64,000 nt of DNA from Rana temporaria (GCF_905171775.1 NC_053492.1:186004278-186068277); one strand, 5' to 3'. Numbered from the stretch's first letter, positions 24,716 to 38,659 are shown. Notes: generated by a model from the sequence alone, not told the origin. Translations and numbers: made by a program.

Positions 24716-25621
24716 TGTCTCTATGTCATGAGTCACTCAATGACATCAAAGTCCCAACACATTTATGTTTAACCTCGTCACCAGGAGTTCCAAATAAGGA
24801 TATGTGAAAAAACCAATGGAGAAGCCAATAGCGTAATATTGCTTTAATAAAAACGTATTTAAAAACAAAGGAAAAGCCAAAATGGCCTCTTACTGTATTG
24901 GTGCCTACCCGGCACTGGGGCTGCAGATGTTTCACCACCAGTATGCGGTACGAAAGTTTGGGTCGTCCGGGATCTCCGCTACCGCCGTAGCACAGCCTCA
25001 CGTTCCCAGCTGCTAGATCCACAGGTCGGGGAGCACGTCGCGTGACCGGGTTACCGCCTCCGACGGTCACGTGACGTGCTCACCGACCTGTGGAGGTAGC
25101 AGCTGGGAACATGAGGCTGTGCTACGGCGGTAGCGGAGATCCCGGACGACCCAAACTTTCGTACCGCATACTGGCGGTGAAACATCTGCAGCCCCAGTGC
25201 CGGGTAGGCACCAATACAGTAAGAGGCCATTTTGGCTTTTCCTTTGGTTTTAAATAAGTTTTTATTAAAGCAATATTACGCTATTGGCTTCTCCATTGGT
25301 TTTTTCACATATGCTTATTTGGAACTCCTGGTGTCGAGGTTTAACATCAATCTTTCCTGTCGGCATGTGTGCAGGCACAATCCTGCATAAGCTCTTTTGA
25401 CTAACTTTTTCAGTAAAGTAGTCAAGTCATTCTGGTAAGCGCATCCATTTTTCATCAGCACATTTTTGGGTGTAAAGAAGATTCGAGTGTGGTGGTGGCA
25501 TTTTACTTTCACATAAGCAAGATACAGCAAAATAAGAAGATTTAAAATCATCTATTTGTTACACTTCACCTACTTAGTGTTGGGACTTTGATGTCATTGA
25601 GTGACTCATGACATAGAGACA
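24716..25621. mobile_element. Fold-back element, about 335-bp inverted arms
   Basis: TGTCTCTATGTCATGAGTCA at 24716 is matched by its complement ending at 25621. The arms stay complementary to a centre near 25050 (GCACGTCGCGTGACCG facing CGGTCACGTGACGTGC). The right arm has an extra block of about 230 bp (about 25347-25577) not present in the left. No coding content. Each arm has CTGGYGGTGAAACATCTGC, a possible collapsed hammerhead relic. Confidence 0.8.
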
Positions 25622-28600
25622 CTATTGAATTTAATTTTGTATTATCTACTTTAGTAATATTAGTTTATATTATGATCATGAATATTAATGATTTAATGAT
25701 TTATCTCTTTGTGGTCTAGCGCCCTCTATTCATCCAATTCAAATATTGCAATCCAGTATTGTACATGAGGAGCAGCTTTTTATAATTTGTTTATTATTTT
25801 TTTGGTGCTGAATTTCACTTCTGCACATTCTATTTGATCTGCCCCCTGTTGGGCCTTTTTGGCACCGGGCTACTGTTTCCTATATCTGCAAGGCTGTCCC
25901 CTGTTCACATATTTTTCAAGTTTTACCATGTTGGATGTTCAAGCCTCATCTAATGCCAGTTTTGGGCATGAGGTCCTTCAAGCAGGGACACAGAGCCCAC
26001 TTCTTTTTAGGATCATGCTCTTGGTATTGCTTTGCAATAAAACTGAAGCATGCTGGAGTAGGAGGGTTTTTTACCATGATGATTATTATTATTGCTCAAA
26101 CAAGTTAAACACCAGGGACTTTCTAGGGCGGCATCCATGTATATAAATAAAAAAAATAAAAGCTTGGTGTTCCTTAAGTTTTTGAAGGATTTAGTTACTC
26201 TGTAAACCACGCTCTGTAAATGTAATGCTCCCACCAAGCTGTTGCTCTTTAATAATATAATAGAAACTTGATATAGACACGATAATGATACAATCTGCAC
26301 TAGCTTGTTATTACTTGAGAAATTCTGGTTTCATTAGCTGATGGATTAAGTTTATGCTGACATTTGCAGTTTGTGATTACAGTATACGCATAATGCACAC
26401 ATCTAATGCAGTAGTATGCAATAAGGTAAAAAACTGACTTTCTAGGGTGACAACCTACCTAAATTGATGATAAACCAAGCACACAAAAAAAAACCTGCAT
26501 ATTCAGTGTATGTGGAGGTAACTGCTCACCTGTCGTCCATCTAGGGGAAGGTGATGACAATAACCTTCAGACCATAAATCACAAAAATATTTTTTACACA
26601 AAACCATCAAATATAATCCGAAAACTTTTTTTTTTCAGAATGACCTATACACATGAATCATCATAGGTATACAATAAAACCTATGATATTAAGAGAGGCT
26701 AAACTACTGGGTGTTATTAAATAAAAGAATAGGTAGACAAAGTAACTTGTATATGGAACATACAGTCTGTTCACAGAAAAGGTGCAAAGGAAAGCTGCTT
26801 ATTTTATTTTGGGTTTGTAAATGACTTTCAAATCCGTGTTGACTCCACTTGTAAAATCCTCAAATCGAATCACACCTGGTAGTATGGGGGTGAATTCTGT
26901 GGAGAGCAACATTTTAAAACCATTTCATTTGTTAATCATCTACTTGTAAAATGTTTCCTCCCAAGAGTACTTAAATCAGAACGTCGCCCTAATTGGGAAG
27001 TTTTGCTTTTCCTAATCCTCCCCTATTTCTAGTAGGTACTTGCTCCCACTTTCATCGGCATAGCCTCTGGTAGGTACTTGCTCCCCCCGCCTGCAACCTG
27101 GGACACACGTCTCAGGTCCCGGGTAACTGCAGTTCTGCACACAAACCATAGCGCAGCTTGCATATGTGCAGTGTGAAGCTGTAAAGTATCAAAGCCAGCA
27201 TTTCAGAGTAAAAATGCCGGTGCTAGGTATCCGGTGACCCACAACTGTTCCGGATGACAACTGTGCTGGATCACTGGGACAGGTAAGTGTCCTTTTTATT
27301 AAAAGTCAGCAGCTACAGTCAGCAGAGACAGAAGATTATCTTTAAAATGCCATTATAAATGGCAAGACATAATTATAGATACGCTTCCACAGTGGTCTTT
27401 CATTTCGACAGATCAACAACCCCGATGGTATTACAGTTAATGATGCTAATCTCTTATCGAATTAATTTATTTTATGCTACGATTTTCTGTTTGTGATCAA
27501 CAATATACACACAATGCAGATGTTTAATGTAGTATGAGTAGTAGTATTATAGTGTTGTGATCACAACTGCAGTGGGACATTTGTCCATCAGCACTGTATA
27601 GTGTGGATAGTATACTCTGTTCACCAGTGTATGGCCAGCTTGAGGCTGCCAAATAGGCATCAGAACAATGTTGGATTTACAATCTGATTGTTTTCAAGAC
27701 TGGCGTTTGTAAACATGTGTTAAAGCTCTTACAAGCTTTTGGGCACATTTACAGGTGTCAAGAGCTTGGGAGTTAATTTAATGCTCAAGCATCAAACACA
27801 CCTAGCATTTAGGCACGTTGTTGGCTGCGTCAGTCATTTTTTTTTTTTTTTTTCTGACAAAATTCTGCTCCTAGATGCACTGGCAGTGTTTTTTTTTTTT
27901 CCTGCCTCTAAAATCTCTCGCCACTAAACGCTGCTAAAACCCTGTGTGCAAATGGACACATGGGCTAATATGGAGGGGCGTTTAGAGGCAGGGGAAAAAA
28001 AAAAACCCACACCTGACTCCCCTAGAAGCAGCTGCCAAAACGTCCAGTGTGCATGAGGCCTTAATATGCAAGATAATCCCTATCAGCCTAGCAATTTTGT
28101 CACTACAAAAAGGGGTGCAATTAAGGAAAGCAGGCAGGCGCTGTGAGTTTCTCAGGGTGTTACCCTTAGGAACTCTTGGGTGGTAGGCTTTAATCTGCTA
28201 CCTTAGGCATGAGAGCATCAGAAGATCAGGCAGCCACCAACTTGTGGGCTGCATTTAAATTATTTTTGCTGTGGCTGGAGAGATACAGGTTGTTGGTCCA
28301 AGCTAAAGAACACATAGCTTAAATAATATTTACACAGGGATTTGGTTTATTACATTTCATCACTGTTGTATCCCATGTTCCAAAATATTTAAACCTTAAA
28401 ATTAATATTCGGTTTTGGGTAGAATTTCTTATAAGAATGTTCCATTCTTAACCCTCTATGTGCCTAGGGGATTTCCATTCCTAAAGAATGTTGTTGTTTT
28501 TTTTTGTTTTTTTACTGCCTTACCACAAGGGATTTATTTTAAGACTTTCTTTTTAAACCGGAAATGGCAGCTCTTTCTCTTTATTTACAAGGGCTTTAGA

Positions 28601-29219
28601 TAGTGGCCTTAAACGCTATCATGTTGTTGCAGACTTTTCCAGTTGCAAAGGAGCTGCACACAAATTGTAAAGATTAGTGAACCTGCCTGAACTTTTTTTC
28701 ATTCTGCAATCCTCACGTTGAACAGTTCAGGAACGAAGCAGCCATAAAATATTTTACCTGTCTTTTCTATGTGTGTTGTGGAGCTAAATATGTATGTATA
28801 TCTTGCAAATTAAAAAAAAAAAATGAGTGCACAAATGTATAAAAGAATCTAGCTTTTGCAAAACAAAATGTGTTTAATATATATAAATGAAAAATATGTT
28901 CTTGTATTATCTAAGAAAAATAGAAGTATCCCTCAGGGTTATTTTATTTTCTTTACTGTAGAGATTGCTAAGAAGCCCAGCAAATTGCAGTGTTATGTCT
29001 ACATACAGCTGTGCTCATACGTTTACATACCCTGGCAGAATTTGTGATTTCTTGGCCATTTTTCAAAGAATATGAATAACACAAACTTTTTTTCACTCAT
29101 GGTTGGTGTTTGACTGAAGCCACTTATTATTAATCAACTGTTTTTACTCTTTTTAAATCATAATTACAGCAGAAACTATCCAAATGACCCTGATCAAAAG
29201 TTTACCCCAGTGCTTTACA

Positions 29220-30224
29220 CCGTGTACTGTATTGTATTTAACATAAATGACGACTTGAATTATTTTGTGGTATTTGTGGATGAGGCTCTTTATTTTGGAT
29301 GGTAAAGCTGCCCATTCTTGGCAAAAAGGCTCCAGTTCCTGTAAATTCTTGGACTGTCTTGCATGAATTGTTTGTTTTGAGATCTCCCCAGAGTGGCTCA
29401 ATGATATTGAGGTCAGGAGACGGAGATGGCCACTCCAGAACCTTAACTTTATTCTGCTGTAGCCAATGACAGGTCGACTTGGCCTTGTGTTTTTGGATCA
29501 TTGTCATGTTGGAATGTCCAAGTACGTCCCATGCGCAGCTTCCTGGCTTATGAATGCAAATGTTCCTCTAGTATATTTGGATAACCTACTGCATTCATCT
29601 TGCCATCAATTTTCACCAAATTTCCTGTGCCTTTTTGTTGCTCACCCCCCCTCAAAACATCAGCGATCCATTTACTGTAGGAATGGTGTACCTTTCATCA
29701 TAGGCCTTGTTTACTCCTGTCCAAATGAAGCATTTATGGATGTTGCCAAAAGGCTAGATTTTGGTCTCATCACTTCAAATGACTTTGTTCCAGAAGGTTT
29801 GAGGCTCGTCTCTGTGCCGTTTGGTGTATTGTAAGCGGGATACTTTGTGGCATTTGCCTAGTAATGGCTTTCTTCTGGCAACTCGACCATGCAGCCCATC
29901 TTTCTTCAAGTGCCTCCTTATTGTGCATCTTGAAACAGCCACACCACATGTTTTCAGAGAGTCCTGTATTTCATCTGAAATTATTTATGGGTTTTTCTTT
30001 GCATCCCAAACAATTTTCCTGGCAGTTGTGGCTAAAATTTTAGTTGGTTTACCTGACTGTGGGTTCCAACAGAACCCCTCATTTTCCACTTCTTGATTAG
30101 AGTTTGAACACTGATTGATTGGCATTCTCAATTCCTTGGACATCTTTTTATATCCCTTTTTGGTTTTATACAGTTCAGCTACCTTTTACCACAGATCCTT
30201 TGACAATTCTTTTACTTTCCCCAT
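29220..30224 (-). pseudogene. Tc1-like transposase pseudogene
   Basis: The minus-strand start MGKVKELSKDLW is at 30224. The helix-turn-helix region follows, but stops interrupt it early and frames change several times. The C-terminal catalytic stretch is still readable at about 29390-29500 (VLEWPSPSPDLNIIEPLW), containing the third acidic position of the DDE triad. Not expected to make active enzyme. Confidence 0.88.
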
Positions 30225-30355
30225 GACTCAGAATCCAGAAACGTCAGTGTAGCACTGAATGAAAGATGAAAGGGTCTGTCAGGAGTCCGGAAACTCATTG
30301 ACCTTTTATACACACACACAAGAATTACAAAACGGGTGAGGATGGTTACCTTTAA

Positions 30356-31033
30356 CCGCTTAAGGACCGCCTCCTGCACATTTACGTCGGCAGAATGGCA
30401 CGGCTGGGCACATACAGGTACGTCCTCTGCTAGTGCCCAGCCGGGTGTTGCGGGCGCGCGACCCGGTCCGAAGCTCTGGGACCCGCGGACCCGATCGCCG
30501 CTGGGGTCCTGCGATCGGTCCCCGGAGCTGAAGAACGGGGAGAGCTGTGTTCTTCACTGTGGTGCCGTCATCGATCGTGTGATCCCTTTTTATAGGGATA
30601 CACAATCGATTGACGTCACACCTACAGTGACCCCCTTCAGTTAGAAACACAAATTAGGTCTTACATAACCCCTTCAGCGCCCCCTTGTGGTTAACTCCCA
30701 AACTGCAATTGTCATTTTCACAGTAAACAATGCATTTTAAATGCATTTTTTGCTGTGAAAATGACAATGGTCCCAAAAATGTGTCAAAATTAATCGAAGT
30801 GTCCGCCATAATGTCGCAGTCACGAAAAAAATCGCTGATCGCCATTAGTAGTAAAAAATTTTTTTGATCAAATACCACTGAAAGAAAGCTCTATTTGTTC
30901 GAAAAAAAAGGACACCAATTTTGTTTGGGAGCCACGTCACACGACCGCGCAATTGTCTGTTAAAGCGACGCAGTGCCAAATCGCAAAACCTGGCCGGGTC
31001 CTTTAGCTGCCTAAAGGTCCGGGTCTTAAGTGG
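30356..31033. mobile_element. TTAA / CCACTT-family element nested in Tc1
   Basis: TTAA at 30352-30355 and 31034-31037 flanks ends CCGCTTAAGGACC and GGTCCGGGTCTTAAGTGG. It interrupts the Tc1 right-hand region, whose two sides (GGTTACCTTTAA and TGGCCATCCAAACC) would otherwise be continuous. It is therefore younger than the Tc1 insertion. Confidence 0.85.
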
Positions 31034-34000
31034 TTAATGGCCATCCAAACCCCTTTGTGTCAATTTGTGTGCATGTTATCAGGACAAAATCACCCGGGTA
31101 TGTAAACTTTTGATCAGTCATTTGGGTAGTTTCTGTTGTGATTATGTTTTAAAAAGAGTAAACACTGTTGGTTGATGATGATAATAAATGGCTTCATCCA
31201 AACACTGAGTGAAAGAAATATTTTTTGTGTTATCATTCATATTCTCTGAAAAATGGCTAAGAAATCATAAATTCTGCCAGGGTATGTAAACTTATGAGCA
31301 CAACTGTATGTAATAACATCAACGCTACTAGTTGTGCCCTCTGATCACTACCCTCTGTTGAGAGTATCATTTTATGGCTGAGGGCTGACTGAATCAGTGC
31401 CCCTTTTTATTAGACAATAATTCACCTTTTGTATGTCAGACAGATATGGTTTAATGAGCTGTGTTCTGTAGTACAAATCCATCTTTGCTGCTTGTCATTA
31501 TTCAACTTACTAGAGCAAATAATTTTTGCTGTAATGTCCGTGTTAGTATAATGCGAACACAAAGGGGCTTAGTAAATAGAGAGCAATGGTGTACTGTAAC
31601 CTGTAACTAGGGGTTATCAAATCCATGCACCAAGCCCAGTAGTTCCAGCCCTCTGTTTTTTTGTTTTTTGTTTTCCTTCTAAATCTGCTTTTTAACACAA
31701 TAAATGTGTCTATAGTCCACTCTGTGCTTGCTAAATAATACTTTAGCACCTGTGTTTCATGTAATTGGTTCAGTCTTTGTGTAGCTAGCGAGTATATCTG
31801 ATGCTCTTTGTGTAGCCTTTATTTGTGCTTTTTTGGTTGCTGGATCTTTTGACATTTCATATTAGATGTTCAAGAACTGCATAAGTGAGATGAATGTTGG
31901 TATATTTTTATTTAGAGACCTGACTTGTGTTTTTTCTTTTAAGCCAGTTAGAAAATGGCTGAGAAGTAACCAACATACCTCTTTAGTAATCTAAAATGAC
32001 TGGCAGCTTTTTTCCTCGTGGCCAAGTATATAGCACTGTTGCATCGTTGGCTATCTTTTCATTCTTATTCCACATAGGACCTGTACTGGTAGACTGTGTT
32101 AATTTCTGTCATATGTTAATTAAAATAAACAATGCTGCAGTTACTGCATGACGATAGTAGCTAAAGTCTCCTATCATAATTATTTTACTTTTAAACAGTC
32201 ATTTTTCAGCCTTTTGACTTATTTTTTCCCCCTACCAGTCCGTCCTGGAGCAGTTGAACTTGCGATTTTTCATATTAAATAATGTATTTGTTCTAATTGT
32301 TGCAATAATTTATTTTTATTTATTTGTTTTCATCATCTGCGCTTTAGATTTTGCTAATCTGTGTATTGTTGTATAATTATGTTTTTTACATGTATATTGG
32401 ATGTCATGCAGTATCCTTTCTTTGTTGGCAGGAGTTTTGTCCAATTTGTTTTCAATCTGTTGCACTGTGGGACACATCAGTTAAAGCACAGATCCTGTAT
32501 AGCCATGTTGATGATGCATTGCACGTAGTGTAACATGGTTTATTTAGAATGCATTGCCAAGAAAATACAGACCAAAGCGATACATTTCCAAAGCTTCAAT
32601 CTTTTTAGTTTTTAAAATTGTATGGGCACCTGTATGAACTTTAGTGCTGTCGCTTTATAGTCATGTCTCATTCACGCATTGGAAATTATAGAACTACTTC
32701 TTGTTTGCAAAATAATAACATTGTAACCAAATTGAACTTTAATTACCCTAGGTTCAAATGCTGACTATGCAGTTTTGACTTTTCCAATTGATTGTAAACA
32801 AAATAAAGCTGTTTAAATCTGCATCAATTACACAAGTCATTTTGTAGCAAGGAAAATTTATTTTTCAGGAGTAACAAAGTTAAATTAAATTGTTCCAATG
32901 AGAAAATAATCATTGTAGATGTGTATAGAACATCATTTAATTATTTTGATTAAAATGCTCCAGGAAAGCTAAGAACAATTCCTTGCAGGACTGCGCTCAC
33001 ATGCGGTTTCCTGTTAATTTAGGTGACAGTAAAAGCAGTTACTTTCCTGATCCTCTGTTCCCCAGGCAGTTGGTGCACTCAATGCTCTGGAAGGGGAATG
33101 TGTCTCAGCATCCTTGTGTCCAGTGCAGGCCTATGGACCCTGCATCAGTTTTGATGATATCAGGACCTTAAACTGCTGCAGCTTAGTAGGGAAGAGGATG
33201 TAGAGGTTTGGCAGTGCAGAGGATCTGGTAAATAAGTCCACTTTCCCATGCCCCTTAGACCTAAACAAGCAATTAGTTCATGCAGTGTGGGCACAGCTCT
33301 CCTGCAAACCATGTTCAGGTTTTCTGAAGTTTAGCTTTCAAACTTGTTATGGCAGAATAGAAACCTGTAAAAAACAGTAGGCACATCTGGTGGCACTGAT
33401 CAAGAGAAAAATTTCCAACAGGCTGATTGTACACAAGTTGATCAATAGACTGATTTGTGTACAACCGGACTGTTCATATGTGGATCGAAATTCGGCCAAT
33501 CCCTTCCTAAACAATTTTCTGTTACTGAAAATGTTTTTAATAGGTAAACAAAAGCTTCCTTAAAGTAGAACTAAGGGCAAACTTTTGACAAAGAACGGAA
33601 AGTTTATAACCCCTGTCAGGGTGTTTTTTTTTTTTTTGATCGTGGTAAACAGGACAGTTGAGAAGGTGAATCTCCCTAATGGCACAGATGGCAATAAAAA
33701 CCAGACAGGTGTTATAATCCTTTCCACTCTATCAATAACTAAAGAAAAAAAGTTTTGCTTTGATTTTGTACTTTAAAGGATTTTCATTGAATGTGTAAAA
33801 AATATTCATAAAAAATCCCTTGTGTGGCCAGCTTAAATTGTTTTTTCAAGGACAACCTGCACCTATAATTTTCTCAGCAGTGATCATGTCAGAACGGTTT
33901 CATGAATTGCAGATGCTGGAAGTTGTCACTACTTTTAAGCATTAATATCATCGTACACTACTTTGCAAACATTACCATAATTCAGTTTAGGAACAAGCAA

Positions 34001-34652
34001 CAGTATAATAAACACCGTAAAAAAAAGCCTACAAATATCCCCTCAACGTCCAGATCTGATGGTTGTAAATATTTTATAACTGTGCAAAACACACTTAGTG
34101 AGCGTGTTTCCGCTTTTTGAAAAAGAAGCACTGTTCACAGTTTTACATTTAAATTTACCTTTTAAATATTTCTTATGAGAAGGTGGCATGCCTGACTGCA
34201 AACATTTCTCAACAGATTCAGTGTGATGTGTCCCAATATAAAGCCTTAGGACAAGCTTGTTTGTCCTTTTTTGGGTCCCCAGCCCCCTCAAAAAGAGAAC
34301 CAAGTAAGATTTTTCCTTGCTTCTTTAAAAAAAAAAAAGAGTATATAAAAATGCAAGCTTCATTTCTTTATCATTTTTCTTTTTTGTACAGTTACGTTGT
34401 GTTCACCCAATTTGACAAAAGTGGGAATGCACTTTAAAATAAATGATTAGCTTTGGACCAGAGGTTTTAACTAGAAATTACTAAATTTAAACATTTTTGT
34501 AGATTCCCTTTGTATAAAGATTTAGGCACAAAGTTGTGTTTGCAAGTATTATGTCACGCCCCATTGCAGCCTAAAATCTCTGAGACCTGTACAAGATTTT
34601 GATTGGTAGTCAGAAGGTCTGTATACTGTGCGTTGCTGCTTGAACAGTTTTA

Positions 34653-34937
34653 GGCTGCATTCACACCTAAGCGACAGCCGCGTACGCGTGTAGCGTCAGA
34701 TTTGCCGCGATTACAAATGTATCTTTTTTTTTTTTTTTCTAAAGTATTCCCATTGCTGTCTATGGGAAAACGCGCCTGTCGCGTGAAAAAAAGGGTCCGG
34801 GACTTTTTTTCAGGCGACAGGCGTTGCGCGTCTATGAGATGTGAACCATCTCCATAGACGGCAATGGGAATTCTCCCCTCAAGCGACAGAAGCGTCCCGC
34901 GTCGGGCGTTTTGTCGCTTAGGTGTGAATGGGCCCTT
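34653..34937. mobile_element. Palindromic MITE (GGCTGCATTCACACC family), copy 2
   Basis: GGCTGCATTCACACCTAAGC faces GCTTAGGTGTGAATGGGCCC. Same family as 3807-4078. Non-coding. Confidence 0.7.
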
Positions 34938-35149
34938 AAGCTTGATAGTTTTACATTCCAGGGGAACAATATTGTACAGTTCCATCCTTGGAAGTAGAGA
35001 TTTTTGTCACACTCTGCCCTGCATCTCAACTTCTACCTGTTTATTCCATTGTTCTGACAAACCGAAAAGAGAAATGGATGCTGCATATCAAAATGAACAA
35101 AGTGCTGCTGTTTACGGTACCCTACTGTAAAAGTAAAAATACTTTCAAT

Positions 35150-35209
35150 TGTAAATATCAACTGTACATACATGTAAATCATTTTGTGATTAAAGCCCTT
35201 TTAAATAAA
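35150..35209 (+). promoter_or_regulatory. Candidate distal poly(A) block with Pumilio-type motifs
   Basis: TGTAAATA (35150-35157) and TGTACATA (35163-35170) match the Pumilio consensus UGUANAUA. The poly(A) signal AATAAA follows at 35204-35209. It would be the 3' end of the ATP13A3 transcript only if the UTR extends this far. That is inference. Confidence 0.4.
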
Positions 35210-36929
35210 ACAAATAGTCTAGTGTCGGTCTAGTTTGTGGTGCTTTTTCTAGACATATACTTTACTAGAAATCTTTCAGTAAAATGTATACATTATTTAT
35301 ATTTGAGTGCTTGTGTCTCACATTTGTAAAAATCTAATGTCCAATATAAGGTTGTGTCTTATAACTTTTTAGAGTGCAATGCATAAGGTCAATGAAGTTG
35401 AAATGCTTGTAAAAATGGTGACAAAAACCCAGTTTCTCTTTCGTAGTAGGCAGACATGTTAATTTAGCAAAGCTGAACAGCCCCGCCCAGGGTGTGGTCC
35501 CTCTGGTCATGACCCCTCACACTGCATTTAGAAGCTCAGTTTTTTTCTGCCTAGTAGAGAAGGACCTGGCTCCCATTGGGCTCATGGTCCTGAAGAACCT
35601 TTATTTTTTATACTGAGATCTACTATCAGCTGCCGTTTGGGTGACAGGCCGGATAATATAGATCCTTGTAGTCTCCCCAGTCTGGCCATCGAGCGTGAGC
35701 AGACCTTGGCTACGCGCTGGGTTGGCCACGACATGCCCTGTTTGCACCAGGGGTGGCCGGTGAGCTATATGATCCGGGGTTCACATATGACTGGGCTACT
35801 GCTGTCTAAGTCACAGTGAACCGTGGCTGACAGCTACTCCGTACTGCTCGGAAGTATGTCTGTCAGGAACACACCAGCAAGTCCTCGCACGGATGGGTAA
35901 GTAAGGTTCCTCCTGTCTTGGCAGGATGGAACAGCTGGGCATTCCTGGGGTGGTCGATTAGGGGGGTCTATAGTCCTCCCTTTCCTCTCTCCCCATCCAT
36001 CCCTCCTCCCCATGCTTTGCTGGGCCTGCTGTGTACCTCATTGGGGGGTCCCTGAGGGGGGCTCTGGGTCCTGGCTGGGGGCTGCGCATTGTGTCCGGGT
36101 CCACTCTAGTGTGGGCGGTCTGCCTTTTGGGGGGCCTCCGCTTGGAGGCCCAGTGTTTTTGCAGCCTTTTATTCTTACCTCAGAAAATGCTGATACAGCT
36201 GGCGGCCATTTTCTTGTAGCCGCGATGTTTCTATAGCTAATTCAGCGGTCAGCCATTTTCCTGAGGTAACCGGCGGACATCTTTTGTGGGGATTTTTACT
36301 TTGGCTGGACCTCCAGCGCTGGTTTGTCATTCTGAATGGCAGATCACCTCAGAGACACCTCAGACACACTCTGTGCAAGAGTTTAGAGCAGACGACAGCG
36401 CTGAAGCGGTGCCTGGGTCAGGGCGGTGAGTCCTCTGGGAATACCCATCGGTCTGGGCAGCTAGGAGGGTGGGCCTTTTCTTGTACCTGGACTTGTTCCC
36501 TGAGTGGCTGTCAAGTGTGTGGGTCAGCATGGCGTCAGAAGCTGGTGTTTTCTTCCCCAGACATTCAGGCGGTACCTGTGGACGCTTTGTCAGCGGTCCT
36601 GGAATAATTTGTTGATTTGCCTTTCCGGGATGAGAGGCTATTTGTCCAGGCCCACAGGTAGACATTCCTGGGCCGACAGGGGGCCAGCTGAGGGACAAAA
36701 GGCGTTCCTGGGTTCGCAAACCAAACAAGCCTGCAACTGCATGAAGGGTTGGCCCTGCCCGACTCTCGGGTGGGGGGTCGCCTTCGCGAGTTTGCAACCC
36801 AGTGGACCTCCCTGCTTTCCGACCAGTGAGTTTGCAATGAGGTTTCATCAGGGTACTAGATAGAAATTATTTCTTGTCCACCAAACCGATGTTTTCCCTT
36901 CCAGACCTTCATCTTCCGCCGGCTCATCG

Positions 36930-38240
36930 GTAGGCCCTGTTTGGGGCAGTGCAGGACCTGCTGATGCACAAGGTGATAGTACCTGTGCCGCTGCCGGAAA
37001 GGTTTTCAGGGATTTTACTTCAATCTGTTTGTAGTAAAAAAAAGACGGGGTCCGTCCAATCCTGGATCTCAAGGCCCTCAACTCCTTTGTAAAAGTGCAA
37101 AGGTTCAGGATGGAATCGCTTTGCTCTGTGGTCGCTGCACTCCATCCGGGGGATTTTCTAGCTTCCTTGCACTTCAAGGACCCATACTTGCATGTCCCCA
37201 TGTGCATCAGGCATCCGATTTCTGCGTTTTGCAGTCGGGGACGATCACTACCAATTTGTGGCTCTCCCATATGGCCTGGCATCGGCACCAAGGGTTTTCA
37301 CCAAGGTGCTTGCCCCGATTCTGGCCTGGCTGAGACAGCGAGGAATCGCTATTGTGGGCTACTTGGTCGTCCTTTTGAGAGCTGCTTCAGACTCAGAATT
37401 AGAGGAGAATGTGGCGAATGCTAGTCAGGCCCTTCAAGAATTTGGTTGGGTACTGAACCTCCAGAAGTTGGTGTTGGTGCCGACTCAGCGCCTGGGCTTG
37501 ATTCTGGACTCCTTGGTGGTGAAGGTTTTTTCTCCCTTTAGAGAAATTGTAGGCTCTTCAGGTGGCGGTGAAGCTGTTGACATCCCACAGGTAATCGTTG
37601 CTATGCTTTGCATGTGAATCCTTGGTCTCATGGTGGCCTCCTTCGAGGCGGTACTGTATGCTCAATTCCACACGAGTCTTGCAGAAGGAGATCCTGTCCA
37701 AATGGGACAAGTCTCCATGGTCCCTGGATTGTCAAATCCATGTGAGCCAACTAGTCAGGGCCTCCCTGGTCTGGTGGCTGAGGTCTCCGGCCCTTCAGTC
37801 TGGAAAGGCATTCCTTCCCTTTCACTGAACGGTGATCACGACAGATGCCAGCCTGACCGGTTGGGGGGGGTGTTTGGGGGGTTCAGTCGACACAAGGTCG
37901 CTGGATACAGGAAGAATTCCGCCTGCTGATCAATGTACTGGAACGTACTGGTGCCCAGTTAGGATCCAGTCGGACAACGCCACGGCAGTGGCGTATGTCT
38001 ACCATCAAGGAGGAATAAGAAGCTCGGCTGCAGCATCAGAGGTCCATCACATCCTGAGGTGGGCAGAAAGGAGCGTGCCGGCTCTATCAGCCATATGCAT
38101 TCCGGGCATAGAAAACTGGCAAGCAGACTACCTAAGTCGCCCAGACGCTGGACCAAGGAGAATGGTCACTACACCCGGATGTGCTTTAACTCCTTTGCCT
38201 GAGACCGGCCACGCCAGACGTGGACCTCCTAGTTTCTAGA
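36930..38240 (+). pseudogene. DIRS reverse transcriptase / RNase H remnant, copy 1
   Basis: Frames switch repeatedly. Readable pieces include VIVPVPLPERF (about 36975), YQFVALPYGLASAPRVFTKV (about 37250), ITTDASLTGWGG (about 37835, RNase H start), SDNATAVAYVYHQGG (about 37970) and IPGIENWQADYLSRP (about 38100). The catalytic YxDD site reads YLVVLL (about 37362), so both aspartates are lost. Inactive. Confidence 0.88.
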
Positions 38241-38659
38241 CTCAATCAAAGGTATTGAGGGTTGTGGCTAGGTCCAGAGATCCCTGGGCAGATGCGACAG
38301 ACGCGTTGGTGGCTCCGTGGGGTCAGTATCGGCTAATTTACGCATTTCCCCCACTTAAACTTCTTCCTCGTCTGCTCTGCAGAGTGGATACCGAGGGGAT
38401 TACTGTGATTCTGATTGCCCAGACTGGCCTTGGCGTCTTTGGTATGCCGACCTAGTGCGCCTGTGGTGCAGGTCCCTTGGCGACTGCCAATGCGGGAGGA
38501 CCTTCTGTCGCAAGGTCCTATACTTCATCCTGCTTTAGTCGCTGGCTTTAACGGTATGGCTATTGAAAGCCAGGTACTGAGGAACCAGGGCCTGTCGGAT
38601 TCGGTAATTTCCACCATGCTAAGAGCACCGAGGTCATCTTGGAAGATTTACCATCACAC

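Larger units (their letters stand above)
29006..31306 (-). mobile_element. Tc1-like DNA transposon, decayed, with nested insertion
   Basis: TA dinucleotides (29004-29005 and 31307-31308) flank inverted ends CAGCTGTGCTCATACGTTTA and TAAACTTATGAGCACAACTG. The inverted repeats are long (over 200 bp) with a second copy of the AAAAGTTTAC motif inside, the IR/DR arrangement of Tc1 elements. Without the 678-bp insert (30356-31033) it would be about 1.6 kb, the usual Tc1 size. The transposase gene runs on the minus strand. Confidence 0.93.

Noticed and set aside
36360..36863. 162-codon minus and 119-codon plus frames
   Set aside because: Antisense or shifted readings of decayed DIRS sequence; the plus strand carries the recognisable element order.
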